This document shows positions 24,003 to 32,066 of a stretch of 64,000 nt of DNA, piece after piece. The stretch comes from an uncultured Caryophanales bacterium (GTDB lineage Bacteria; Bacillota_I; Bacilli_A; RFN20; CAG-288), in contig CAJMBK010000005.1 of NCBI GenBank assembly GCA_905211645.1, positions 1-64,000 on the forward strand, in the 5' to 3' direction. The notes under the pieces are model-generated. The model saw only the letters and a program-made list of their open reading frames with translations, was not told the DNA's origin and ran no database searches. A program made the translations under genes and the position numbers. Numbering within the stretch: position 1 is the stretch's first letter; the number at the start of each line of letters is the position of its first letter.

Positions 24003-24959
24003 ATGGATTACTCTATTAGTTCACTTCACAAACCAGTTTTACTAGAAGAAGTTCTCTCATTTGTAGAAGAGAATGTTAAGGGTTCATTTACATTTGTAGA
24101 TATGACTCTTGGAAGAGGTGGACACTCCTCCCAAATCATCAAAAAGTTAAATTGTTCCAATTTGAACTATTACGGATTTGATAGAGATAAAGAAGCTATC
24201 GAATTTGTAAAAGACAAATTCAAAGATTTGGAAGGTAACATCAACATCGTTCAGGAAAAGTTCTCAAATGCAATTGACTACTTAGAAAGTGTCGGAGCAG
24301 ATAAGGCAGATTTAATTCTCTTCGACATCGGAGTTAGTTCTCCACAATTCGATGATCCAAATAGAGGGTTCACATATCGAGAGACTGCACCACTTGATAT
24401 GAGAATGGATCAAAGCCAAAGCTTGGATGCAAAAAAGGTCATTAACACCTACTCAGAAAAAGAACTTGCTGATATCATCTACAATTACGGTGATGAAATC
24501 TACTCAAGAAGCATCGCAAAAAATATTGTTAAGCATCGTGCTGAAAAAGAGATTGAAACCACAACCGAACTTGCCGATATCATCAAGGAAGCATTACCTA
24601 AGAAGGAGTTACACAAAGATCATCATCCAGCAAAAAAAACCTTTATGGCAATCCGTTACGAAGTAAATAAGGAATGGGATGAATTGACAATCGGATTAGA
24701 AAAAGCAATTCATTATTTAAAACCTCAGGGTAAGTTATTGATTATCACATTCAATTCCAAAGAGGACAAATTGGTCAAAGACGTATTCAACAAATACACT
24801 AAAGAACAATTTGTTTCCAAATATTTACCTCCAGATACCACAAAGATCGACTACACACTTCTTACCAAAAAGCCAATTTCTCCATCAAAGGCAGAAGTTG
24901 AAGAAAATTTAAGGTCAAAACCTGCAAAACTAAGAGTAATTCAGAAAAAAGGAGTCTAG
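24003..24959 (+). CDS. rsmH: 16S rRNA m4C1402 methyltransferase RsmH (MraW)
   Basis: About 318 residues. H-K-P-V-L-L-E-E-V near the start, D-M-T-L-G-R-G-G-H-S (SAM-binding loop), L-F-D-I-G-V-S-S-P-Q-F-D and R-G-F-T-Y-R are the family hallmarks. It methylates N4 of C1402 in 16S rRNA together with RsmI. The start at 24003 is the ATG just after the mraZ stop with GGGGTG upstream. The next gene starts two bases after its stop. Confidence 0.96.
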   Translation: MDYSISSLHKPVLLEEVLSFVEENVKGSFTFVDMTLGRGGHSSQIIKKLNCSNLNYYGFDRDKEAIEFVKDKFKDLEGNINIVQEKFSNAIDYLESVGADKADLILFDIGVSSPQFDDPNRGFTYRETAPLDMRMDQSQSLDAKKVINTYSEKELADIIYNYGDEIYSRSIAKNIVKHRAEKEIETTTELADIIKEALPKKELHKDHHPAKKTFMAIRYEVNKEWDELTIGLEKAIHYLKPQGKLLIITFNSKEDKLVKDVFNKYTKEQFVSKYLPPDTTKIDYTLLTKKPISPSKAEVEENLRSKPAKLRVIQKKGV

Positions 24960-24961
24960 TT

Positions 24962-25183
24962 ATGAAAGAAAAATTGTACAAAAAAGGCTTAGTTAAAAAA
25001 GATCACGCATTAAGAAGAGTTTGTTTAGCTGTTTCCTGCTTTACAGTTGCAGCTGGATCAATCTTGGTTCCAATTACTCTTAGTATGGAAGCAGAGACCA
25101 ATCAGTTGTATCAAGTAAATCAAAAGGAAAAAACTGAAGTCGTTTCTGCAGTTGAAGAAGTTGAACTTGAATTTGACGAGTAA
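24962..25183 (+). CDS. Small single-TM protein in the ftsL position
   Basis: 73 residues: a basic cytoplasmic N-terminus (K-E-K-L-Y-K-K-G-L-V-K-K), one TM (about 21-42, C-L-A-V-S-C-F-T-V-A-A-G), and a short acidic outside part ending E-V-E-L-E-F-D-E. The location right behind rsmH is that of ftsL in Bacillota, and the topology fits, but the outside region is far too short for the normal FtsL leucine-zipper coiled coil. It is therefore either a much reduced FtsL or an unrelated small membrane protein. It is the last gene of the cluster. Confidence 0.6.
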   Translation: MKEKLYKKGLVKKDHALRRVCLAVSCFTVAAGSILVPITLSMEAETNQLYQVNQKEKTEVVSAVEEVELEFDE

Positions 25184-25204
25184 AAAAACAGGAATTAATT
25201 TATA

Positions 25205-25270
25205 AGGCAAAGCCTATCGCTTGTCTTGTAAAGCGATATATATGAAATAGTTAGTCATGGTTTCGTATAT
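25205..25270 (+). ncRNA. Candidate structured RNA: three directly adjacent hairpins
   Basis: Three helices follow each other with almost no spacer: AGGC (25205-25208)/GCCT (25212-25215); ATCGCTT (25216-25222)/AAGCGAT (25231-25237); ATATATGAAA (25238-25247)/TTTCGTATAT (25261-25270, one U-G pair). A terminator hairpin follows at 25290. Continuous stacking of this kind is unusual in spacer DNA. It lies in the 3' part of the mraZ transcript or could be a separate small RNA. No known family recognised. Confidence 0.45.
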
Positions 25271-25289
25271 TTGTTTCTCCTTTCTCTCT

Positions 25290-25315
25290 AGCCTAGTGAT
25301 TAGCTAGGCTTTTTT
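25290..25315 (+). terminator. Terminator of the mraZ cluster
   Basis: AGCCTAG (25290-25296) pairs with CTAGGCT (25304-25310), followed by six T (25310-25315). Plus-strand orientation. Confidence 0.88.
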
Positions 25316-25333
25316 GCTGGAAAAATTTGCATG

Positions 25334-25357
25334 AAAAAAGATGGCTTATGCCATCTT
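25334..25357 (-). terminator. Terminator of thrS (minus strand)
   Basis: On the minus strand AAGATGGC pairs with GCCATCTT around a four-base loop, followed by a run of T (the complement of the A-run at 25334-25339). It faces the terminator of the mraZ cluster. Confidence 0.9.
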
Positions 25358-25381
25358 GTAGTTTCAATAATTATTATTAGA

Positions 25382-27301
25382 TTACTTTCTATAAGTTTGT
25401 TTTGTCTCGATGTCAGTGACGATGAGTTTGATGAATTCTTGCAAAGTGACAGTCTTAGTTTCTTCGCTACCAAATAATCTGTAGGAGATTTTATTTTCTG
25501 TAACTTCATTATCACCAACGATAATTTGGTAAGGAATCTTATTTACTTGAGCTTCTCTGATTCTGTAACCGATCTTTTCGTTTCTTTGGTCAATTTCAAC
25601 TCTTACATTTCTCTTTGCCAAGGCTTTTTCAATCTTTTTAGCAAATTTAACTTGAGTTGGGATATTGACATTAACTGGTAAGATGACAACTTGTCTTGGA
25701 CATAACCAAGTTGGGAAGGCACCTTTGAAGTGTTCAGTGATGACACCGATAAATCTTTCGATAGAACCGAATAAGGCACGGTGGAGCATGACAGGACGCT
25801 TCTTTTCACCATCTTTATCGATGTAGTAGCAATCGAATCTTTCTGGAAGTAAGCTATCGAGTTGGATAGTACCGCATTGCCAAATTCTATTTAAACTATC
25901 TTTGAGTTTGAAATCGAGTTTTGGACCGTAGAATGCACCATCACCTTCGTTGATTGTGAAATCAACTTTATTCTTGATAAGACATTTCTTGAGAATAGCT
26001 TCGTTTCTATTCCATTCTTTGATGGTACCGATGTATTTGTTTTCAGGTCTGGTTGATAAGACGATATGATAAGGTAAGTTGAAGACCTTATAAACTTCAT
26101 CATAGAGTTTAAGTAAGTTAGTGATTTCCTTTTCGAGTTGATCAGGACGTAAGAAGATATGAGCATCATCTTGTGTGAAAGTTCTGACACGGAATAAGCC
26201 GTTTAAGGCGCCACTTGCTTCATGTCTATGGACAAGACCTAATTCACCGATACGTAATGGTAATTCACGGTAGGAGTGAATATCGTTATTGTAAACCAGC
26301 ATACCACCTGGGCAGTTCATAGGCTTAATTGCGTATTCTTCCTCATCGATGGTTGTTGTGTACATATTCTCTTTGTAATTAGCCCAGTGACCTGAGGTAA
26401 TCCAAAGTTGTTTATTTAAGATAATAGGTGTCTTGACAAATTTATAACCATGTTTTGTATGGATGTCATACCACCAATTTTCAAGTTCGTTACGTAAGAT
26501 CATGCCGTTTGGGAGCCAGAATGGGAAACCTGGACCGTAATCGGAGATCATGAATAAACCTAATTGTTTACCGATTCTTTTGTGATCGGATTGCTTTCTT
26601 TCTTCAACGAGTTTGAGATATTCATCAAGTTTCTCCTTGGAGAATTGGGCGGTACCATAGATTCTGGTAAGCATATCGTTATTCTTGTCACCCTTGAAGT
26701 AAGCACCGGAAATTGCGGTGAGTTTAACATACTTCAAGAATTTTGTTGAAGGGACATGAGGACCACGGCATAAATCGGAGAATTCTCCTTGTGAATAGAC
26801 TGTAAGTTGTCCATCAAGTTCTTCAATGTGAGTGACTTTGAATTTTTGATCTTTGAAGATTTCTAAAGCCTCTTCCTTGCTAACTTCTTTTCTGACAATT
26901 GGAAGATTACTTTCAGCGATACGATACATCTCCTTTTCGATCTTTGGAAAGTCTGATTCATTAACTTTAACATCTTTAGGAAATTCAATATCGTAGAAGA
27001 AACCTTCTTCAATTGCTGGACCAAAGGCGATTTGAGCACCTGGATACAAACGTAAAACTGCTTGAGCAAGTAAGTGAGCAGCGGAATGGTAAAGAATAGG
27101 TAAAGCTTCTTTATCTTCATCGGTGATAAGACTGACATTATCTCCATCTTTTAATACATGAGATAAATCGTAAACTTCACCATTTACATTAACTGCAACA
27201 CATTTTTTAACTAAGGAAGATGATAACTTCTTTGCTAAATCCAAAGCTGTTGCATTATCAAAAAGTTCATATTCTGAACCGTCTTTTAAAATAATTTTCA
27301 T
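25382..27301 (-). CDS. thrS: Threonyl-tRNA synthetase
   Basis: 639 residues, full bacterial form. It has an N-terminal TGS domain (about 1-62), SAD editing domain with H-S-A-A-H-L-L-A-Q-A-V (HxxxH zinc site), class II core with zinc-binding C (M-N-C-P-G-G), the motif 2 R-H-E-A-S-G-A-L, and a C-terminal anticodon domain (about 535-639, V-I-L-P-V-N and G-Y-R-I-R-E-A). No T-box: it is the last gene of the pfkA-pyk-ROK-thrS unit, nine bases behind the ROK kinase gene. Confidence 0.97.
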   Translation of the reverse strand: MKIILKDGSEYELFDNATALDLAKKLSSSLVKKCVAVNVNGEVYDLSHVLKDGDNVSLITDEDKEALPILYHSAAHLLAQAVLRLYPGAQIAFGPAIEEGFFYDIEFPKDVKVNESDFPKIEKEMYRIAESNLPIVRKEVSKEEALEIFKDQKFKVTHIEELDGQLTVYSQGEFSDLCRGPHVPSTKFLKYVKLTAISGAYFKGDKNNDMLTRIYGTAQFSKEKLDEYLKLVEERKQSDHKRIGKQLGLFMISDYGPGFPFWLPNGMILRNELENWWYDIHTKHGYKFVKTPIILNKQLWITSGHWANYKENMYTTTIDEEEYAIKPMNCPGGMLVYNNDIHSYRELPLRIGELGLVHRHEASGALNGLFRVRTFTQDDAHIFLRPDQLEKEITNLLKLYDEVYKVFNLPYHIVLSTRPENKYIGTIKEWNRNEAILKKCLIKNKVDFTINEGDGAFYGPKLDFKLKDSLNRIWQCGTIQLDSLLPERFDCYYIDKDGEKKRPVMLHRALFGSIERFIGVITEHFKGAFPTWLCPRQVVILPVNVNIPTQVKFAKKIEKALAKRNVRVEIDQRNEKIGYRIREAQVNKIPYQIIVGDNEVTENKISYRLFGSEETKTVTLQEFIKLIVTDIETKQTYRK

Positions 27302-27310
27302 AATAAACCT

Positions 27311-28195
27311 CTATTTGTTATTAATAAGAGATAATCCAACACTGGCACCACCGATTAAACCGACATCTTGATCAAATTTTGCATTGACGAATTTGACTCT
27401 TTTAACAGGATAAGGTGCTAAGAAAGCATTGACAACATGGGTTAAATCATCGACGAAGACATCAGCAGATTTCATGACACCGCCGGATAAGACGGTTAAA
27501 TCTGTATTGAAGTTCATCTGATTATTTGCAATCAAAACTGAAAGATTGATCAACCAATCGTTGTAAATCTGTTTGAATTTCTCTTCTCCATTTTTAACGC
27601 CGTTAAACATCTCATAAGCGTTAGAAATTTCGACACCATTCAAGCGGCAAAGATTGACAATACCGTTGCCGGAGAGCAAATATTCATATTCATAAAATTT
27701 GTTCTTGTAATTGAAGAATGTGTGACCAATTTCAAATGGCAAATTAACTAAGATACGATTGTGGACTAAGCAACCACCAATACCTGAAGAGATAGTGTAG
27801 AAGAAACTATCTTCAACTTCGGAAGTGGAACCGTATCTTGCTTCTGCATATGCTGCAGCGTTAGCATCGTTAGCGATATAGACTTGAGCATCTGGGAAGT
27901 CCTGCTTCAAGTGATAGGCTAAATCGAAGCTCTGAATATGTAAATTAGGGAGTAATTTAATCTTGTTATCTTCAACCAAACCGCAGCATGAAACACCGAT
28001 GTATTCAACTGGAATTCTGTTTTTCATAACTAAAGTTTGCATCATGCGGTGAATTTGGTCGTATAGTTTAAGTGGATCATCTTTGGTGGAACGTTCTCTT
28101 AAAACGTCGATGATATTCAAATCTTGGTCAACAATACCAACTCTGAGGTTTGTTGCACCTAAATCAATTGCATAAACTTTTCCTGGTGTTCTCAT
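27311..28195 (-). CDS. ROK-family sugar kinase (probable glucokinase)
   Basis: 294 residues. The phosphate-binding A-I-D-L-G-A-T-N-L-R-V-G and the catalytic N-D-A-N-A-A-A-Y-A-E region are those of ROK kinases, and S-G-I-G-G-C-L-V follows. The E-I-G-H motif is present, but the CxCGxxGCxE zinc-binding stretch of most ROK proteins is missing (the chain continues T-F-F-N-Y-K-N-K). With pfkA and pyk in the same operon, glucose phosphorylation is the most likely role. Its start overlaps the pyk stop by 4 bases. Confidence 0.82.
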   Translation of the reverse strand: MRTPGKVYAIDLGATNLRVGIVDQDLNIIDVLRERSTKDDPLKLYDQIHRMMQTLVMKNRIPVEYIGVSCCGLVEDNKIKLLPNLHIQSFDLAYHLKQDFPDAQVYIANDANAAAYAEARYGSTSEVEDSFFYTISSGIGGCLVHNRILVNLPFEIGHTFFNYKNKFYEYEYLLSGNGIVNLCRLNGVEISNAYEMFNGVKNGEEKFKQIYNDWLINLSVLIANNQMNFNTDLTVLSGGVMKSADVFVDDLTHVVNAFLAPYPVKRVKFVNAKFDQDVGLIGGASVGLSLINNK

Positions 28196-29652
28196 AAATC
28201 AATTTCTCCATCATGTTGACCAACAGTGATAACTTTCATGAAGTTAGTCTTACCAGCACCGACAGGAGTACCACCAGTGATGATAATCTTTGATTTGCTA
28301 GGAATATTGTGCAATCTTGCTAAATGTAAGGCGAATACTTCCATCTCTTCGATGAATTGAGGAACCTTCTTAACAAGTTTTGGATAAACACCCCAGAAAA
28401 GGCAACCTTCTCTACAAACATTCAAGTTGTTGGAGATTGAAATAATAGGGCAGACGGGTCTTGCCTTAGACATTCTTCTTGCGGTTGCACCAGTTTCTGA
28501 GAAGCAGACGATGAGTTTTGCGTTTAAAAGAAGTGCAGTGTTTGCAACTGCGTTTGCAATAGCATCGTTGATGTTCTTATTTGATGAATCGAAAGCAAAT
28601 TTTGCCATCTCTTCATAGTTTAAGAACTCTTCCATCTTAGCGGAGATCTTTGCTTGCATGGAAACTGCTTCGACAGGATATTCACCACTTGCGGATTCAG
28701 CAGAGAGCATGACTGAGTCAGTAGATTCGATAACTGCATTAGCGACGTCACTAACTTCAGCTCTTGTAGGGTTAGGGTTAGTCTTCATTGAGTCGAGCAT
28801 TTGGGTAGCAGTGATAACTGGCTTACCAAGTTCACGACATTTTTCAATGATCTTCTTTTGGATGACAGGGACTTCCTCTGGTGGAATTTCAACACCGAGG
28901 TCACCTCTAGCAACCATGATACCATCGGAATTTTTGATGATATCATCCAAGCATTGAACTGCTTCAGTATTTTCGACCTTGGAGATAATCTTGATATTTT
29001 TACCGCCGTTATCGTCAAGAATCTTTCTGATATCGGTGATATCTTTAACGTTTCTGACAAATGATGCTGCGACAAAATCAAGTTTTTGCTCACAACCAAA
29101 AATAAGGTCGGCTTTATCCTTTTCGGAGATATAAGGAAGTGTTAAATGAACGTTAGGACAGTTGACGCCTCTCTTATTTTTAATGACGTGATGATTTGTT
29201 GCTTTAGCAAGGATGACTCTATCTTTCTTACGTTTGCCAATGACGACTAAGTCGAGATTACCATCATCCAAACGGATATGATCACCTTCTTTGACATCGT
29301 CGTACAAAGCAGCGTGGGTGGTAGAGAATTTAGTTTCATCACCTAAAATTTCATGATCGTAGATTTCAATCTCTTGACCGGTTGCAATCTTGGCGATACC
29401 ATCTTTGAAATCATGAGTACGGATTTCAGGACCTTTAGTATCGAGCATGATTGGAATGATAATATTTTCCTCTTGTTCGATTTGACGGATGGTTTTAATC
29501 TTACCCAAATGTTCTTCGTGGGAACCATGGGAGAAATTCAAACGGCAGATATTCATGCCGTGTGCTAACAATTTAACTAAAACTTCCTTCTTTTCAGAAG
29601 CAGGACCGATTGTACATGTAATCTTGGTCTTCTTAGTAATATTTTCAATCAT
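28192..29652 (-). CDS. pyk: Pyruvate kinase
   Basis: 486 residues. Core motifs are K-T-K-I-T-C-T-I-G-P-A-S near the start, L-D-T-K-G-P-E-I-R-T (the loop next to the B domain), I-S-K-V-E-N (catalytic Lys) and M-V-A-R-G-D-L-G-V-E-I-P (ADP and Mg sites), followed by the C-terminal regulatory domain. There is no extra PEP-utiliser domain as in Bacillus. It catalyses PEP + ADP to pyruvate + ATP. The gene sits between pfkA (1-base overlap) and the ROK kinase (4-base overlap). Confidence 0.97.
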   Translation of the reverse strand: MIENITKKTKITCTIGPASEKKEVLVKLLAHGMNICRLNFSHGSHEEHLGKIKTIRQIEQEENIIIPIMLDTKGPEIRTHDFKDGIAKIATGQEIEIYDHEILGDETKFSTTHAALYDDVKEGDHIRLDDGNLDLVVIGKRKKDRVILAKATNHHVIKNKRGVNCPNVHLTLPYISEKDKADLIFGCEQKLDFVAASFVRNVKDITDIRKILDDNGGKNIKIISKVENTEAVQCLDDIIKNSDGIMVARGDLGVEIPPEEVPVIQKKIIEKCRELGKPVITATQMLDSMKTNPNPTRAEVSDVANAVIESTDSVMLSAESASGEYPVEAVSMQAKISAKMEEFLNYEEMAKFAFDSSNKNINDAIANAVANTALLLNAKLIVCFSETGATARRMSKARPVCPIISISNNLNVCREGCLFWGVYPKLVKKVPQFIEEMEVFALHLARLHNIPSKSKIIITGGTPVGAGKTNFMKVITVGQHDGEIDL

Positions 29653-30641
29653 TATTCAATAATTCTTGTAATTTCAAGAATCTCCTTTGCTGTTTTGATC
29701 TTGTTAGATTCGGTATTTTGGCCTTTCATTGATAAAGCTTCAAGAATTGGAGTAGCTTTGATGTGATTGTCAACAATGCCTAAGGCTAAACCACCTTTAC
29801 CTTCCTTCAACAATTCGACTGCATGATAGGCTAATCTTGAAGCAAGGATTCTATCGCTAGCAGTTGGGTTACCACCTCTTTGGGTGTGACCAAGAACTGT
29901 GGCTCTTGTTTCGTAACCGGAAGCTGCTTCAATCTTCTTTGCTAAATCATGAACATCGAGCATATGTTCAGCAACAACGACCAAAGCGGAACGTTTACCA
30001 GTTTCATGAACTTTAGTCATCTTAGCAAGAATCTCTTCTTCACTCATTGGATTGAGTTGAGTGATGACAAGCTCAGCACCTGTTGCTAAACCAGCAAAAA
30101 CAGCTAAGTCAGGGCAATTTCTACCCATGACTTCTACAACAGCACAACGTTTGTGAGATGTTGAAGTCTCTTTGATCTTGTCGATATTTTCAACAATTGT
30201 ATTCAATGCGGTGTCAAAACCGATTGTGAAGTCTGTGCAGGCGATATCGTTATCGATTGTACCTGGTAATCCGATGCAGTTGATACCGAATTCGGTCAAT
30301 TTTTGAGCACCGGCGTAGGTACCATCGCCACCGATACAAACTAATGCGTCAACACCGAGACCTTTTAAGATATTAGCGGCTTTTTCTTGAACTTCTCTTT
30401 CCTTCATTTCAGGAAGTCTTGCAGTTCCAATCTTTGTTCCACCTCTGGCGATGATGTCGGAAACATCAATGGAAGTAACTTCTTTAACTTCATCGTGGAA
30501 AATACCATAATATCCATCTAAAATTGCGTAAGGTTTAATTCCACTTGCTAATGCAGATCTGACAACAGCTCTGTAGCAAGCATTCATACCTGGACTATCC
30601 CCTCCAGATGTGAGAATACCAATTGATTTAATTTTGTTCAT
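29652..30641 (-). CDS. pfkA: 6-phosphofructokinase
   Basis: 329 residues, standard bacterial ATP-PFK length. G-G-D-S-P-G-M-N binds ATP, G-G-D-G-T-Y-A-G-A lies at the nucleotide site, and P-G-T-I-D-N-D-I holds the catalytic Asp. The start is clear, with AAGGAG a few bases upstream on the minus strand. It is the first gene of the glycolytic unit that ends with thrS. The divergent spacer to the DnaB-like gene holds promoters for both directions. Confidence 0.96.
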   Translation of the reverse strand: MNKIKSIGILTSGGDSPGMNACYRAVVRSALASGIKPYAILDGYYGIFHDEVKEVTSIDVSDIIARGGTKIGTARLPEMKEREVQEKAANILKGLGVDALVCIGGDGTYAGAQKLTEFGINCIGLPGTIDNDIACTDFTIGFDTALNTIVENIDKIKETSTSHKRCAVVEVMGRNCPDLAVFAGLATGAELVITQLNPMSEEEILAKMTKVHETGKRSALVVVAEHMLDVHDLAKKIEAASGYETRATVLGHTQRGGNPTASDRILASRLAYHAVELLKEGKGGLALGIVDNHIKATPILEALSMKGQNTESNKIKTAKEILEITRIIE

Positions 30642-30667
30642 ATGTACTCCTTAATAAATACACAATA

Positions 30668-30673
30668 ATTATA
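30668..30673 (-). promoter_or_regulatory. -10 box of the pfkA operon
   Basis: The minus strand reads TATAAT here, about 27 bases before the pfkA start codon. The region 16-17 bases upstream has no good -35 hexamer. Confidence 0.55.
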
Positions 30674-30762
30674 TTAAATATAAAAGATTTTCTCGCTAAA
30701 TATATACATGAAAATGCGTACAAAATCCGATTAATTTTTCTATGATTGAATGCGCACTTTTT

Positions 30763-30771
30763 TGCTATAAT
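30763..30771 (+). promoter_or_regulatory. Extended -10 promoter of the DnaB-like gene
   Basis: TGCTATAAT is a perfect extended -10 element (TGnTATAAT), 23 bases before the ATG at 30795; TTTAGGAG forms the ribosome binding site. A TTGAAT lies 14 bases upstream of TATAAT, too close to be a standard -35. Confidence 0.7.
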
Positions 30772-30794
30772 TTTTTAAATTTTAGGAGAAAATA

Positions 30795-32057
30795 ATGCAA
30801 ATTAATAAGTGTATTTTGTTGCGTGATTTTATGAGTACAGACTTGGATGACAAGCTCTTCTCTTTGTGCTACGCACCAATTTTAAAAAATGACGCAAGTT
30901 GCTTATATCGTGCTTTATATTCCTTATCTAATGTTTCTCAATCTCAAGAAATTGATGGTCAAGTTATCCTTCACTGCTGCAATTTAACTGAATCAGCATT
31001 GGAGATGGATATCAATATTTTGCATTCAATCGGATTAATCTCTGCAAAGTACAAGAAAAAAGATGGAAAAATTGACTATATCATCCGTATCAATTGCTGT
31101 GCAAACAGCAAGAAGTTTTTCTCCGATATTGTTTTGACTCAACTTTTGAAAAGTTACACCTCAGAATCTTACATCTTGAAGGTCAAAGATATGTTTGAAA
31201 AAGAGGACACTTCCGAAGTTGGGTTTGACGATTTAAATATCAAAGTTAAAGATACTTTCGGCTCTAATTTCTTAAATGATTATGTCGATGATTTTTATGA
31301 TGAAGATAAATTAATTGAGAAAAATTATGTCAAAGCTTATTCTGCAAATATGGATAAGAGAGCTCTTTTCAGTATGTTAGAAAATCATCATATTGTTATT
31401 GAAGCAAAAGATGATGAAATTGGTGAGATTCTTTCTAACATCATGTTGTTCAATTTAACTGAAGATCAGATTGTTAAAGTTATCAAAAACAGCATCAATT
31501 CAGATAATAAACTTTCCATTAAAAAATTTAAGAATGAAGTAACAAAACTTTACAAAAAGAATGAAGATAAAGTTAGTTTTACAAAACCTATTGAAAAGAG
31601 AGAAGATTTCTCATTTGTTGGCAATTCTCAAATTTCAGAAAGTTTGAATAAGATGATTTCTTACACTCCAATTGAACTAATAAGAGTCTTGAGTAAAAAT
31701 CAGCTTCCAATTGATACAACTATCACAAATTTAATCAGTACTTTATCAAATCAGTACGGATTATCGATGGAAACAATCGATGTTTTGATTCACTATTCTT
31801 ACACAAAAAAGAAAACTTTAAACACCAAATATATCCTTGCAATCGCTCGTGATTTAGTTATTAAAAACATCACAAAATGCTATGATGTTGCAAGTTATTT
31901 TTACCAAGAATCTGTCAACAAAAAGAATAAAAACAGTAGCGATTTACCTGTTAAAAATGATAAGTCTTCAGCTTTATCAGAGACTTCAGAAACTAAATCT
32001 ACTGAAGAAAAAGAACCAGCTGATTCTGTTTTCGATTCTTTGAAATTAGATTATTAA
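30795..32057 (+). CDS. dnaB: DnaB-like replication initiation/membrane attachment protein
   Basis: 420 residues. Two winged-helix-like stretches in the N-terminal half and a DnaD-like C-terminal domain (about 285-380: L-I-S-T-L-S-N-Q-Y-G-L-S-M-E-T-I-D-V-L ... Y-I-L-A-I-A-R-D-L) match the layout of the Bacillota primosome protein DnaB, which loads the replicative helicase with DnaD and DnaI. A DnaI-like gene follows after nine bases, the order known from Bacilli. The tail (about 385-412) is rich in Ser, Lys and Glu and looks disordered. This is not the helicase called DnaB in E. coli. Quite divergent. Confidence 0.75.
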   Translation: MQINKCILLRDFMSTDLDDKLFSLCYAPILKNDASCLYRALYSLSNVSQSQEIDGQVILHCCNLTESALEMDINILHSIGLISAKYKKKDGKIDYIIRINCCANSKKFFSDIVLTQLLKSYTSESYILKVKDMFEKEDTSEVGFDDLNIKVKDTFGSNFLNDYVDDFYDEDKLIEKNYVKAYSANMDKRALFSMLENHHIVIEAKDDEIGEILSNIMLFNLTEDQIVKVIKNSINSDNKLSIKKFKNEVTKLYKKNEDKVSFTKPIEKREDFSFVGNSQISESLNKMISYTPIELIRVLSKNQLPIDTTITNLISTLSNQYGLSMETIDVLIHYSYTKKKTLNTKYILAIARDLVIKNITKCYDVASYFYQESVNKKNKNSSDLPVKNDKSSALSETSETKSTEEKEPADSVFDSLKLDY

Positions 32058-32066
32058 GGAGGGTTT

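Noticed and set aside
25233..25244. Third copy of the nadE/C39 promoter box (GCGATATATATG)
   Set aside because: Only 12 bases match, the T-rich left part and TTCAT are missing, and the bases are explained by the two hairpins of the RNA candidate.
28427..29099. Plus-strand open frames inside pyk
   Set aside because: They are mirror shadows of a highly conserved minus-strand gene and have no start signals or recognisable sequence.
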